Of a stretch of 62,747 bases of DNA, positions 1 through 8,547 are shown piece by piece. The stretch's first letter is position 1; the number at the start of each line of letters is the position of its first letter. The stretch is from Desulforudis sp. Its GTDB lineage: Bacteria; Bacillota; Desulfotomaculia; Desulfotomaculales; Desulforudaceae. Under the pieces are notes generated by a model that was not told the DNA's origin, did no database searches, and was given only the letters and a program-made list of their open reading frames with translations. The position numbers were made by a program, and so were the translations under genes. The stretch is taken from the NCBI GenBank assembly GCA_003604975.1, contig QZIR01000003.1, forward strand, positions 1 to 62,747, in the 5' to 3' direction.

Positions 1-78
1 TCATTTTTGCGGCGCCTAAGTCAATTTGTACTTTTTGGCTAAGTTGGATTGCTTCATCCCTTGTTCGCCGCAAGTCCT

Positions 79-107
79 AATATAGCACAGGGTCAACCGA
101 TTGTAAA
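79..107 (-). promoter_or_regulatory. Possible sigma-A promoter at window edge
   Basis: On the minus strand TTTACA and TATATT are separated by 17 bases, a good match to a vegetative promoter firing out of the window. An open minus-strand frame runs from about base 73 to the edge and reads AIQLSQK, faintly like a Spo0E-type protein, but it is too short to name. The rest of 1-291 holds no other gene I can support. Confidence 0.3.
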
Positions 108-291
108 CTAGTAAAGTTTAGTTTATGCGTTTTTTGTCGAAGGTAGCTTCGATACGTAAATACCGCCCAGGGGCAGGAATTTGTAGCACTGGCAGATATT
201 TTGCCTAGCACAGGCGGGGCGGTCAGGGTACAATGTGTTGAGTACGGGATTGGATGTAATGCAACAGTATATATAAGGAGGCGTTTGGCTA

Positions 292-516
292 GTGTCCAAT
301 ATCGAACAGGATTTTGAAGTCGTACTAGACAAGTCCAAGGAACTGGTGAAGGTTTTGAGCGAGGATTCAGAAGCGATCAGTTCTGTTGACCGGGCCAGGC
401 TGCGGTTTGAACTGCGCCTTGCATATAACCTCAGTGCCAGTCTTTGTGAGAACATGAGGCTGACCCAGGAACTCCAGGAGCTCATTACGGAATGCGAACT
501 GCTGTTGGTTTCATAG
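292..516 (+). CDS. Small uncharacterised protein, paralogue of 6895-7119
   Basis: A 74-residue soluble protein of unrecognised family. It starts at GTG with a strong AAGGAGG site about 11 bases upstream. It is acidic and predicted mostly helical. A second copy of the same length lies at 6895-7119; both begin MSN, share the central FELRLAYNL segment and end with an EL..LI.ECE.LL motif. No signal peptide, membrane segment or cysteine pair is seen. Helical proteins of this size are often regulators in spore formers, but the Spo0E signature SQxLD is absent, so no function is assigned. It runs toward the convergent MFS gene. Confidence 0.75.
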   Translation: MSNIEQDFEVVLDKSKELVKVLSEDSEAISSVDRARLRFELRLAYNLSASLCENMRLTQELQELITECELLLVS

Positions 517-529
517 AGACTCTTTTCGG

Positions 530-1672
530 TCAGTCTGTTTCCGCCTGCCGGCGTTCAGAGTAATTAAGAAAGGCTACTCCGAGCAAAAACACAGTTAGCC
601 CCGTCACCACAAAACCCCAACTGTAAGCAATCATGAGAACGAAGACCCCAAACACAAAGGCGCCAACCGTGATTCCAACATCAAGGGAGTTATCATATAG
701 GCTTAGGGTCGTAGCCCTAAGCCTATCCTGTGTTATGTCAATGATCCAGGCTACCAATACGGTCACCGAGGCAGCGTAGCCAATTCCGGCAAAGACCGCA
801 CTCAGCCAGATCACCCTATCCACGGCCAACAGCCCTACGATTGCTGTACCCAGTCCGAAGACGGCAACCGCCGGTTTAGCCACCCGCGCCCGCCCGTGTC
901 GATCCGACAGGCGACCGGCCAGGATCCCGACCAGGATGCCGCTAGCGGCAAAAACAGTAAAGAAGACGCCGTAATTTTCAACCCCCAACTGCAAGGAATA
1001 GATGGGGACGAAGGTCAGAATGATGCCATAAGCCACACCCACGAGGACAGTAGCATAGAGCAGCGGAGTGATGCTCCGATCCTTTAACACTTCCTTAAAG
1101 AGACGCACTGGGTTACCACGCGTGTGCTGGTGCTCCGGTTCCCTCAGGAGCAGTAAGGGCGACAAGCCGACGAGGCCGATCAGGGTAAGCGTGATAAAGA
1201 GAGCCTGGTAGCCATAGCTCCCGATCGCCCAGACCGCAAAAGGAGGGCTGATAATCAGGGCCAAAATGATGACCATCCGCAGAAAGCCGAGATTGGTGCC
1301 CCGTTGCTCCGTCGGACTAACGTCGGCCAGAAAGGTATTAGCAGAAAACGGGTACAGGGCCAGCGCAAAGCCTTGAAGGATACGGATGGCCGTGATGGTC
1401 GCGGCCGTTTCCGCCCAGACCAGGCCGAGCGGGGCGATGGCAAAGGCAAAACTGGCCAGGACCAGGGACCATTTACGGTACCGGTCCACCAGGGGCGTGA
1501 ACAAAAAGCGCAGAGCCACCGCCGAACCGGCAAATATGGTATTCTGTCCGGCAGCAAAGACTTCACTGAACCCGGCCTCAATCAGGTACGCCGGAACGAC
1601 GATAAAGCCTAAATGGAGGTTCACGAAGGCAGTAAACGAGGCTATCAAAACCAGTACAATTCTCACACTCAA
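530..1672 (-). CDS. Major facilitator superfamily transporter
   Basis: A 380-residue membrane protein with about 12 hydrophobic segments and the MFS loop 2-3 motif region (FTPLVDRYRKW); a second related loop, GILAGRLSDRHGRARV, follows the central loop in the second half. It starts at TTG with an AAGAAGG site upstream. MFS proteins move small solutes across the cytoplasmic membrane, usually by proton coupling; the substrate cannot be told from sequence. It is transcribed away from gap and converges on the small 292-516 gene, so it is probably monocistronic. An efflux role is common for this size class but is only a guess. Confidence 0.85.
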   Translation of the reverse strand: MSVRIVLVLIASFTAFVNLHLGFIVVPAYLIEAGFSEVFAAGQNTIFAGSAVALRFLFTPLVDRYRKWSLVLASFAFAIAPLGLVWAETAATITAIRILQGFALALYPFSANTFLADVSPTEQRGTNLGFLRMVIILALIISPPFAVWAIGSYGYQALFITLTLIGLVGLSPLLLLREPEHQHTRGNPVRLFKEVLKDRSITPLLYATVLVGVAYGIILTFVPIYSLQLGVENYGVFFTVFAASGILVGILAGRLSDRHGRARVAKPAVAVFGLGTAIVGLLAVDRVIWLSAVFAGIGYAASVTVLVAWIIDITQDRLRATTLSLYDNSLDVGITVGAFVFGVFVLMIAYSWGFVVTGLTVFLLGVAFLNYSERRQAETD

Positions 1673-1978
1673 CGAGCGCTAAACCTTCTTTTCGTTGCCA
1701 AGCCCCGTTAATGATCTCCTGGGTCTTGCCATCCAGGACTCGGACAATTGTTCCATATAGAGAGATTAAGAATCGGCGCTTTTGGTTCCAATCTTTTTCA
1801 TTATAACCGAATAACCGAACTTTCTGGAGCGGCGTTAGTAAAACATGGTTACAGGACGTCTTCACACATTTCTGAATTCCGCAACTAGGGAGAAGTAGAA
1901 GGGATTTGTCGCTAAGGAGGCGTATAGAGGAATAAATGCAACGGTCAACTAACAGCATTAGAAAAGGAGGCACTATAA
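1673..1978. other. Intergenic region upstream of gap
   Basis: 306 bases between the divergent MFS gene and gap. A second AAGGAGG (1914-1920) precedes an ATG at 1936 that would open a frame overlapping gap out of phase; I regard this as chance or at most a leader. No convincing -35/-10 pair was found. Confidence 0.4.
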
Positions 1979-2977
1979 ATGACAATAAGAATTGGTATCA
2001 GCGGTTTTGGGCGGATTGGGCGCTGCGTGTTCCGGATTGCCCGGAGAAGGTCGAATATGGAGATTGCCGCTATCAACGATCTGGGCAGCACGGATACCCT
2101 GGCCCACCTGATTCGTCACGATTCCGCCCACGGCAACCTGCGCGGCACGGTACGTACCAAGGGCGACACGATGTTGGTCGACGGTAAGGAAATCGCCATG
2201 TTGAAACACGCGGATCCATCCGCTATTCCGTGGGGGGAGCTTGGGGTTGACGTCGTCGTGGAAGCGACCGGCAGGTTCAGGAAGCAGGAGGAACTCCTCA
2301 AGCATCTTACAGCAGGGGCCAGGAAAGTCGTACTCACCGCACCGTTGAAAGGTCCGGGCAGAACCATTGTTCTAGGCGTTAACGAAGCTGACTATGACCC
2401 GGAGACCGACGATGTGGTCTCCTGCGCGTCCTGTACCACGAACTGTATGGCCCCGATCACCAAAGTGCTCGGTGAAAAGTACGGCATCGCCGCCGGCCTG
2501 ATGTCGACGGTACACGCCTATACCAACGACCAGCGTCTGCTGGATTCCGCGCACAGCGACCTGCGCCGCGCACGGGCCGCCGCCCTCTCAATCATCCCCA
2601 CCACAACGGGGGCAGCCAAGGCCGTGGCCCTGGTCTCACCGGAATTTGAAGGTTTGTTCAGCGGGCTCGCCTTCAGAGTGCCGGTACCCGTGGTTTCCGT
2701 ACTGGACCTGGTTGTTCAGCTGGAAACACCCGTGCCGGCGGAAAAAGTGAACCGGGCCCTGAAGGAAGCTGCGGAAGGAGAACTGGAAGGCATCCTCGGT
2801 TATACCGACTCGCCGGTGGTCTCCTGCGATATCGCCGGAAACCCCCATTCATCAATCGTCGACAGCCTGCTCACGATGAGCGTGGGCAATCTGGTGAAAG
2901 TGGTTTCCTGGTACGACAACGAGTGGGGCTACGCCTCCCGCGTTGCCGATATGGTCGGTCTGTTGGGACGACGGTAA
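1979..2977 (+). CDS. gap: Glyceraldehyde-3-phosphate dehydrogenase
   Basis: 332 residues, full length for type I GAPDH. It catalyses phosphorylating oxidation of glyceraldehyde 3-phosphate to 1,3-bisphosphoglycerate in glycolysis/gluconeogenesis in the cytosol. Visible are the N-terminal GFGRIGR nucleotide loop, the active-site SCASCTTNC (catalytic Cys near residue 153), the catalytic His within STVHAYTNDQ and the C-terminal SWYDNEWGY. AAAAGGAGG lies 8 bases before ATG. At the positions that set coenzyme choice, Asp32-Leu33 are kept as in NAD enzymes, but the usual Leu187-Pro188 pair is Ser-Ala, reminiscent of NADP-using forms, so dual specificity is possible. No pgk or tpi adjoins it; the gene stands alone between divergent MFS and convergent spoIID-like genes. 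Confidence 0.96.
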   Translation: MTIRIGISGFGRIGRCVFRIARRRSNMEIAAINDLGSTDTLAHLIRHDSAHGNLRGTVRTKGDTMLVDGKEIAMLKHADPSAIPWGELGVDVVVEATGRFRKQEELLKHLTAGARKVVLTAPLKGPGRTIVLGVNEADYDPETDDVVSCASCTTNCMAPITKVLGEKYGIAAGLMSTVHAYTNDQRLLDSAHSDLRRARAAALSIIPTTTGAAKAVALVSPEFEGLFSGLAFRVPVPVVSVLDLVVQLETPVPAEKVNRALKEAAEGELEGILGYTDSPVVSCDIAGNPHSSIVDSLLTMSVGNLVKVVSWYDNEWGYASRVADMVGLLGRR

Positions 2978-2978
2978 G

Positions 2979-2997
2979 AGGGGGCGCTGCCCCCTCT
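2979..2997. terminator. Bidirectional terminator-like hairpin
   Basis: A 7-bp inverted repeat (GAGGGGG/CCCCCTC, 5-base loop) sits between the convergent gap and spoIID-like stop codons; flanking GTAAG/CTTAC extend it. There is no clear U tract. Confidence 0.6.
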
Positions 2998-2999
2998 CC

Positions 3000-3947
3000 T
3001 TACTCCCACATCTTTACGACGCGTACATTACGGAAGTAGTGTTGGACAATGTCCTCCGGTGACCGACCGTCCTGCGCCATCTGAAAAGCCCCCCACTGGC
3101 TCATTCCCACACCGTGCCCGAAACCCTCGCCCGACATCGTGACCTGGTCCCCCACCACCCTGACAGAGGTCAGCTTGGTGGATTTCATCTCGGTACTGCC
3201 CAGCGCGATCCGAAAGTCTGCGGCGTGGACCGTTACATTTCCGATACGCAACTGGATAGCCCTCCCGGACGGTCCCCGGCTTACAATATCAATACTTGTG
3301 AAGTCTCGGGGGCGAGGCCCAATTTTATTAAGCGCCTCAATGACCTCCTGTTTAGTGAAGGTGGCGGTCCAACGGGCGTCATCCGGGGGCGCCTGTGGAA
3401 AGTCGGGGGAGTCTACAGATCGGATATAGGGCGGTTCGCGGTCCTTCCAGTTCAAGCCCTCCCTGGCCGTGGCGGTCCGCCCCCCGGCGTGAGCGTGAAA
3501 CCAGGAATTAATGAAATCGTTGCGGTGAACCAGCACCTGTCCCCTGGTACGTGATACGGCCTGCCTGACCCGGTCGTTGACCTCGGCGGCGTTCCAGGCC
3601 TGGGCCTCTTCAATGTCCGTCGAGATATCCGCCCCTTCGTAGCGTGACTCTTTTTCTTTAATAAACTTGAGCGCGAAGGTTCGGGCCAGAATCGCCTGCG
3701 CCGCCAGGGCGTTCTCCGGCCAATCGTTCCTCATCTCTCCGGCCAGTACGCCAGCCACATAATCTTCAAAGGCAAACTGTTTGATTTGCTTGTCCTCAAC
3801 AACAAAGACATCAAGCCTTGGCTCCTGATTCTCCCCCTGGCTAATTTCCTGAGGGATCGCCGGTCTGCGTTGCGCCCCCGGAGGACAACCAACCAGCACC
3901 AGGGCGACTACCAGGAGCAGCCCAAAGGCTAATCCTCTTTGCAACAT
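3000..3947 (-). CDS. SpoIID/LytB-domain lipoprotein
   Basis: 315 residues. The N-terminus is a lipoprotein signal (hydrophobic stretch then LVGC, Cys at about residue 21), so the mature protein should be anchored outside the membrane. The rest is a SpoIID/LytB domain: FAFEDYVAGVLAGEM, then AAQAILARTFAL, and near the C-terminus GFGHGVGMSQWGAFQMA. SpoIID is a peptidoglycan lytic transglycosylase acting in engulfment; LytB is an amidase enhancer. The classical spoIID normally sits elsewhere and has a transmembrane anchor rather than a lipobox, so this is probably a paralogue acting on cell wall or cortex. It starts at ATG with a weak AAGGA-type site. Confidence 0.88.
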   Translation of the reverse strand: MLQRGLAFGLLLVVALVLVGCPPGAQRRPAIPQEISQGENQEPRLDVFVVEDKQIKQFAFEDYVAGVLAGEMRNDWPENALAAQAILARTFALKFIKEKESRYEGADISTDIEEAQAWNAAEVNDRVRQAVSRTRGQVLVHRNDFINSWFHAHAGGRTATAREGLNWKDREPPYIRSVDSPDFPQAPPDDARWTATFTKQEVIEALNKIGPRPRDFTSIDIVSRGPSGRAIQLRIGNVTVHAADFRIALGSTEMKSTKLTSVRVVGDQVTMSGEGFGHGVGMSQWGAFQMAQDGRSPEDIVQHYFRNVRVVKMWE

Positions 3948-4032
3948 TATCCATCATTCCTTTGTACGTTCTTGTTCATATTATTGTTAAAAGGAAGTGA
4001 GATTAGTAAGTAAAAGTTTGGCATGCCAAAAT

Positions 4033-4067
4033 TTGAGAAAAAGATAAAGCCTAAAAAAGGCTTTATC
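4033..4067 (-). terminator. Rho-independent terminator
   Basis: On the minus strand a perfect 9-bp stem (GATAAAGCC/GGCTTTATC, 7-base loop) is followed by TTTTTCTC. It begins directly after the TGA of the gene at 4068-4322, which supports that gene being real. Confidence 0.85.
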
Positions 4068-4322
4068 TCAGGTGAGTTGGGGCGTATCGAGGCGGTTGAT
4101 GAAGTGGGCAAAGTCGTTTGGTTCCAGATGATTTCCTTGGGTCTCGCCGGTGGTAATCTGACTCAGGACGTCAAACATCGCATCGGAGTGTTCATCATCC
4201 GTATCCTCGATGTATTTGCCGTCCGTAAACTTATCTACAGCCCACCCGACGAGCTCGTCGTAAGACACGTAACCATGCATGTAAAGTTTGATCATGCCGG
4301 ACACAACATCCGACGTCAGCAA
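4068..4322 (-). CDS. Small hypothetical protein
   Basis: 84 residues, acidic (DTDDEHSD near the middle), no membrane segment, family not recognised. The start is TTG with a GGAAGGGGAG site 8-10 bases upstream, and the stop codon abuts a strong intrinsic terminator, so the minus strand is preferred over the longer overlapping plus-strand frame. The N-terminal VVSGMIKLYMHGYVSYDELVG is helical. Bases 4323-4482 upstream contain no gene. Confidence 0.7.
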   Translation of the reverse strand: MLTSDVVSGMIKLYMHGYVSYDELVGWAVDKFTDGKYIEDTDDEHSDAMFDVLSQITTGETQGNHLEPNDFAHFINRLDTPQLT

Positions 4323-4482
4323 CTCACTCTCCCCTTCCGCTGGCGGCTATACCTAGCAACGCCGCGTTTTTTGCTCTCATCACTATTATGCGGCGGGAGA
4401 GACATTATACGCTGGTGAGTCTTTACCACCTGAACGCAGTTTCGGGGGTTTGAGGCCGGTGGATTAAACTGACGTTTTTATC

Positions 4483-5160
4483 CTATTGATCAACCGTCCA
4501 GGCCGGATAACGAAAATGATACGTGATTTTTCCGGGCCAGTTGAGCAGGGCCGCGTTTTCGGAAGCCTGGGGGCCGCAATTATGAATGGCCAGCGGAACC
4601 CCGTCCGAGCGGCGGCGGTCTGAGACAATCCCGATGTGTTCCGGTCCGTCCCACACAACGATGTCTCCGGGCTGCCATTCGGTCAGGTTCTCCGGGTTTC
4701 CGGGGATAATCTCGGTCGTGAGGGTCATCCCGTACTTGCCGAAAAACACAACCAGATTGGGTACCCGGCGGAAATCAATGTTCGGATCCGGCACGCCTCC
4801 CACGCGGGGATAATCCGCTGTGAACTGCCGGATGTCCTCATCCACCAGGGCTTTTAGGTCAATACCGGCACCCCTGAGGGCTACCCAGATAATATCGGTG
4901 CAGGCGCCAAGCCCGTCTGGAGGGTAGCCTCCGGGATAGTAACCGGCATCGTAACGGGTTCCCCTGGCTATCTCGGCCCGCGCGGCCTCCACCAGATCCA
5001 GCGAGTCCGACTTTCCATTATTGTTCGTGTCTGCCGGTGAATAGTGGTTTGGAACCTCGATACCCGGCAACGGCGCACAGGCCGAAAGGCCTGCGCAAAC
5101 CAAGAGAGCCAACAACAAAATGGAAATGCAATGCCGGATAATACTCCATCTCCCGGTCAT
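4483..5160 (-). CDS. DUF1287-family lipoprotein
   Basis: 225 residues. The signal peptide ends at LSAC, a lipobox, so an extracytoplasmic lipoprotein is expected. The body resembles DUF1287 proteins: ARGTRYDAGYYPGGYPPDGLGACTD, WQPGDIVVWD, then EHIGIVSD and AIHNCG, the Cys-His arrangement of NlpC/P60-like folds. That suggests a cell-wall peptidase or amidase, but the family is not well characterised. A DTNNNGKSDSLD stretch just after the lipobox looks like a dockerin/EF-hand-type calcium loop. ATG at 5160 is chosen because GGAAGGAG lies 7 bases upstream; the TTG two codons earlier is too close to that site. It diverges from the sigma factor operon. Confidence 0.8.
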   Translation of the reverse strand: MTGRWSIIRHCISILLLALLVCAGLSACAPLPGIEVPNHYSPADTNNNGKSDSLDLVEAARAEIARGTRYDAGYYPGGYPPDGLGACTDIIWVALRGAGIDLKALVDEDIRQFTADYPRVGGVPDPNIDFRRVPNLVVFFGKYGMTLTTEIIPGNPENLTEWQPGDIVVWDGPEHIGIVSDRRRSDGVPLAIHNCGPQASENAALLNWPGKITYHFRYPAWTVDQ

Positions 5161-5382
5161 AGGCAATCTCCTTCCAAGCGTCTCCGTTAACTATATCTGA
5201 TCCTACTGTATTGACGCGCAAAAAGGGCAGCCGGATTGGCGATTTCGGCCAATTATCCACAAGCCAAAAACTAAATCCCTCTCACGGACGTCTAGTACAC
5301 AAGATGAGATACAAAGCGATCCATCCGAATTGGGAAGGGTTTTGACCGTTCCGGCAAGAATAGACCTTTTCGGGTGGATAAC

Positions 5383-5955
5383 ATGATAAACAGGCGCCCT
5401 GAGGACAATCTTTCCTCGGTTTCCCATACTAGCCTGGAAGCGCTTTTCAACCTACACTACCGGGCCGTTTATAATGCTGCCTTCTACGTGTCCGGGGACC
5501 GTAACCTCGCCGAGGATGCTACCCAGGAGACGTTTCTGAAGGCATACGAAAAGCTGGGTCAACTGCGTGATATCGCCAAGGTCGAGGCCTGGCTGGTGCG
5601 CATTTCGATGAACGCGGCCCGCGACCTGCTGCGGCGACGCAAGCGGACGGCCAGCGTAGCGCTGGACCAGGACCTGCCCGACCGGGATGGCTCGCGGGAT
5701 CCGGAACAGAACCTGCTGGCCGGCGAAGAGAAGCACACGATTATCGATATCGTGGAGGATCTGGCCCCGGAATACCAGGAGATCGTGTTCCTCAAGTACT
5801 ACCGGGAAATGACCACCCGTCAAATCAGTGATTACCTGGAGATTCCGGAAGGAACCGTGAAGACCAGGTTGCGCAAGGCACGGTCCATCATTGCGGTCAA
5901 GCTTGGCATTTCCGAGACTGAGCACACAGCGAAAGGGGGGCAGGCCGGTGTCTAG
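5383..5955 (+). CDS. ECF-type RNA polymerase sigma factor
   Basis: About 190 residues. Sigma region 2 spans LEALFNLHYRAVYNAAFYVSG ... AEDATQETFLKAYEKL ... VEAWLVRISMNAARDLLRRRKR, and region 4 is LAPEYQEIVFLKYYREMTTRQIS ... GTVKTRLRKARSII, a helix-turn-helix for -35 recognition. There is no region 1 or 3, as in extracytoplasmic-function sigma factors. ATG 5383 follows GGGTGG by 5 bases; an in-frame GTG at 5374 is the alternative. Its last codons overlap the GTG of the next gene by 8 bases, the usual coupling of sigma with its membrane anti-sigma. The stimulus is unknown. Confidence 0.93.
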   Translation: MINRRPEDNLSSVSHTSLEALFNLHYRAVYNAAFYVSGDRNLAEDATQETFLKAYEKLGQLRDIAKVEAWLVRISMNAARDLLRRRKRTASVALDQDLPDRDGSRDPEQNLLAGEEKHTIIDIVEDLAPEYQEIVFLKYYREMTTRQISDYLEIPEGTVKTRLRKARSIIAVKLGISETEHTAKGGQAGV

Positions 5956-6898
5956 TTTTCAGGACGAACAGCTAGATAAGTTGATTGCACAGAACATCAG
6001 GCAGCGCATGGACGACGCCGGCGAGCCTCGCGGCGACCTTCTCTGGACGAAAATCCAACAGGAAGTCCAACGAAAGGAACGCCCCCCCCGGCTAGACCTC
6101 GGTCGCTTCCGGTTCTCTAAGTGGCAGTATGTTAGTGTCGGGGCAATGGTGGCCTGTCTAGCCCTCGCCCTGATCGTATACCCCGGAGCGCTAACGGAAA
6201 TTGGAAAACGGACTTTCCTTGACACTCAAAACGTTAAACAGTCGGAAGACAGCGGGGTCGGGATCGCCAACAGGGAATCCTGGAAGGTGAGCGTCGCCGG
6301 GAAGGATCTCGCCAAGGAAGAGTCCGCCCCGTCACCTGCCACCCGTAAGCTACCGTCGCTGGGACTGGGGGGCGGCCGACCTACCGACGAAGCCGACCCT
6401 GACAGCGTGCAGGTGACGATGATTCCAGATGGCGAGCAGCACCCGTCAGCGTCACTTGAATTCATACAGGAAAAAGGCTCGTTTACCCTGCACCGGGCTG
6501 CGGACATTACGGAACTCCGTCAGCTGGCTCCCTTCCCGGTTCTGTATCCGGCCGTTGTTCCAGAGGGTTTTGTGCCGACCAGTCTCTCTTACCTGGCCTA
6601 CGACGACGAGACCGGTGAAACCATGATCACATTGGTAAAGGAAGGCTCCCCCAATCACATTGACCTGACCCAGCGTAATCTCGTGATCGAGTTACCATCC
6701 GTACAGTATGATGATTCACCGGAAACAACTAGGGAGATCATGCGGATCGGGGGGAATGAAGCAACCCTTACCGTCACCAGGGTTGAGGATGGCAAATACA
6801 GCAATCTCCGTTGGGTCGAAGACGGGATTTCCTACTGGGTTTCAGGCCTTATCAGTCCGGAAGAGATCAAGCGGATGGTTGAATCACTTGAACCTTAG
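5948..6898 (+). CDS. Membrane anti-sigma factor with DUF4367-like domain
   Basis: 316 residues from the GTG at 5948, preceded by AAAGGGGGG and overlapping the sigma gene. The N-terminal ~55 residues are cytoplasmic and helical (QDEQLDKLIAQNIRQRM), followed by one membrane segment (YVSVGAMVACLALALIVYPG) and an outside region. The last ~140 residues (LAPFPVLYPAVVPEGF ... LRWVEDGISYWVSGLISPEEIKRMVESL) match the DUF4367 type of extracellular sensor domain. Inferred role: it holds the ECF sigma factor inactive until an envelope signal reaches the outer domain. No zinc-binding HxxxCxxC motif is present. It ends overlapping by 4 bases the stop of the convergent small gene. Confidence 0.85.
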   Translation: MSSFQDEQLDKLIAQNIRQRMDDAGEPRGDLLWTKIQQEVQRKERPPRLDLGRFRFSKWQYVSVGAMVACLALALIVYPGALTEIGKRTFLDTQNVKQSEDSGVGIANRESWKVSVAGKDLAKEESAPSPATRKLPSLGLGGGRPTDEADPDSVQVTMIPDGEQHPSASLEFIQEKGSFTLHRAADITELRQLAPFPVLYPAVVPEGFVPTSLSYLAYDDETGETMITLVKEGSPNHIDLTQRNLVIELPSVQYDDSPETTREIMRIGGNEATLTVTRVEDGKYSNLRWVEDGISYWVSGLISPEEIKRMVESLEP

Positions 6899-7119
6899 AC
6901 GTTAAGCAGATCCTCGCATTCCTCAATCAGTCCAAGCAATTCGCGAGACACCACTTCGTCGCTGCACCGGCGCAGGGTGAGGTTGTACGCCAGGCGCAGT
7001 TCGAAGGCGACCCTGAACCGTTCATACGGGTCAATGGCGTCCGCCTTCGCGCGAAGGGTGTTTCGGAGGTTTTTAGATTGAAGGATAAGGATTTCAAAGC
7101 ATCGATCGGGATTGGACAT
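6895..7119 (-). CDS. Small uncharacterised protein, paralogue of 292-516
   Basis: 74 residues, the same length as the protein at 292-516. Shared features are the MSN start, a conserved FELRLAYNL block and the closing LIEECEDLL. ATG 7119 is chosen because AAGAGAGG lies 6 bases upstream; the TTG two codons before is too near that site. This copy is more basic in its middle. The family is unknown to me; two divergent copies within 7 kb suggest an old duplication with both retained. Confidence 0.7.
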   Translation of the reverse strand: MSNPDRCFEILILQSKNLRNTLRAKADAIDPYERFRVAFELRLAYNLTLRRCSDEVVSRELLGLIEECEDLLNV

Positions 7120-7253
7120 CGGCAACCTCTCTTACTGTATTGGATGAACTCCCCCTTGTAGGACAAGCGATGAAGCTGGATTGTTCCCATTTCAGGGGTG
7201 CCACTTTCTGCTAAGACGTTACGCCGTTGGCATCCGGGGATATAAGATAGTAC

Positions 7254-7280
7254 GCACTTGACTCTACTCGAGTCAAGTGC
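7254..7280. repeat. Perfect 11-bp palindrome
   Basis: GCACTTGACTC and its exact complement flank a 5-base loop, 24 bases beyond the stop of the YaiI-like gene. There is no clear U tract on either strand, so it may be a weak terminator or a protein-binding site. Confidence 0.55.
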
Positions 7281-7303
7281 TCTGTTATTCGGGTCTAGCC
7301 GGT

Positions 7304-7768
7304 TTAGTAATACGGAGTTTCCGATTCAGAAGTGATTTGGGCCAGGAGTGCTCCCAGGGTACGGGCAAACGCCGCATCCTGACGTGCATTGCGGACTTTA
7401 GGACCCTTGGTGCGACCGCCCGAGCGCCGGATCCGGGCCTTGACCTCACGCTCTTCAAGCAGGAAGTCGATGGTTTCGGGGCGGTACTCACGACCCGTCG
7501 GGGAGATTGCATACGCCTGTTTCCCCAGTATAAGGGCGGCCAGGCCCCAGTCCTGGGTTACTACGACGTCTCCGGGCCGCGTCAGGTTAGCGATTTTGAT
7601 ATCGGTTTCCTGAGAGTCCCCGCCAACGACGATGTGCCGTTCAGAAGTAATATGGTGATGGAAATTAGCAACCGTCCACAATTCAAAGCCGAAGGCGGCC
7701 GCGGCCCGCGTACAGGCGGCCAGGACATTTCGCGGGCAGGCGTCGGCGTCAACGATAATTCTGGGCAC
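7304..7768 (-). CDS. YaiI/YqxD (DUF188) family protein
   Basis: 154 residues, typical length for this family. It begins MPRIIVDADACPRNV, the family's conserved acidic DADACP motif, continues with GGDSQETDIKIAN and VVTQDWGLAALIL, and ends in a basic stretch (RSGGRTKGPKVRNA). The fold is PIN-like, and the acidic residues suggest a metal-dependent nuclease, but no activity is established. It starts at GTG after AAGGTGG and is probably monocistronic. Confidence 0.9.
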   Translation of the reverse strand: MPRIIVDADACPRNVLAACTRAAAAFGFELWTVANFHHHITSERHIVVGGDSQETDIKIANLTRPGDVVVTQDWGLAALILGKQAYAISPTGREYRPETIDFLLEEREVKARIRRSGGRTKGPKVRNARQDAAFARTLGALLAQITSESETPYY

Positions 7769-7860
7769 CCTAGCATACCACCTTCAACCGCCAGTTACCA
7801 AATACTTCGGCAGTCGGTGAAGCTTTCCTGTCGAATCAGAGAAAAGTAACCGGAAGTTGT

Positions 7861-8289
7861 CTATTCCTCGACAACCCGTACCTTGTTCATCTTACCGCCC
7901 TGCGGTATCTGAAGAACGGTGTCCATTCCATCCACGACCTGACCAAAGACGGTATGTAACCCGTCAAGGTGCGGAAACTTGTCGTGGCAGACAAAGAACT
8001 GGCTCCCGCCGGTATCACGCCCGGCATGAGCCATGGACAGTGCCCCGCGCACGTGTTTATTCGGGTTGATCTCGCACTTGATGGTATAGCCGGGGCCGCC
8101 GGTCCCGGTACCATGAGGGCAACCGCCCTGGTGCACAAAACCCGGAATGACCCGGTGAAAACTCAGACCGTCGTAGAATCCCTTGTTCGCAAGGGACTCG
8201 AAATTCGCTACGGTGTTTGGAGCGTCTTTTTCAAAGAACTCAATCGTTACATCTCCCTTATCAGTTTCAATGATTGCCTTTTTCAACAA
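7861..8289 (-). CDS. Peptidyl-prolyl cis-trans isomerase, cyclophilin type
   Basis: 142 residues, a minimal single-domain cyclophilin that speeds proline isomerisation during folding. The catalytic and binding residues are visible in [41 protein letters not shown] and [16 protein letters not shown]. There is no signal peptide, so it should be cytosolic. The start is one of two tandem TTG codons 5-8 bases after AAAGGGGA. The gene is transcribed alone; bases 8290-8547 upstream contain no coding region. Confidence 0.95.
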   Translation of the reverse strand: MLKKAIIETDKGDVTIEFFEKDAPNTVANFESLANKGFYDGLSFHRVIPGFVHQGGCPHGTGTGGPGYTIKCEINPNKHVRGALSMAHAGRDTGGSQFFVCHDKFPHLDGLHTVFGQVVDGMDTVLQIPQGGKMNKVRVVEE

Positions 8290-8547
8290 ATGGTTCCCCT
8301 TTCCTGATTAAGATAGTTCCATTATACCCAACACTATCCAGCCTGAATACCGGCTGCTTCCCTAAATACCGCCTAACCAGGAGCAGTGAATTGATTCGCG
8401 GTAGAGTGATTAACGTCGCAAAGGGTCGGAAAACACCAGGGGTGCCCCTCGTTGAATCTCCAGGATCCGACAGGTACGCCGTGTTAGAATGGATTGGCGC
8501 CTGATGCCCCGAATACCTTGGAAAGGAAGAGGGACGTGCTCTGAAGG

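Noticed and set aside
1578-1985. 135-codon minus-strand frame between the MFS gene and gap
   Set aside because: It spans both the MFS start and the gap ribosome site and has no protein-like features.
1936-2187. 83-codon plus-strand frame with AAGGAGG upstream, overlapping gap out of phase
   Set aside because: It overlaps the gap start and coding region in another frame and has no recognisable protein features; the good site before gap itself is AAAAGGAGG at 1963.
4023-4418. 131-codon plus-strand frame
   Set aside because: The opposite strand has a ribosome site, sensible acidic protein and an intrinsic terminator directly after the stop codon.
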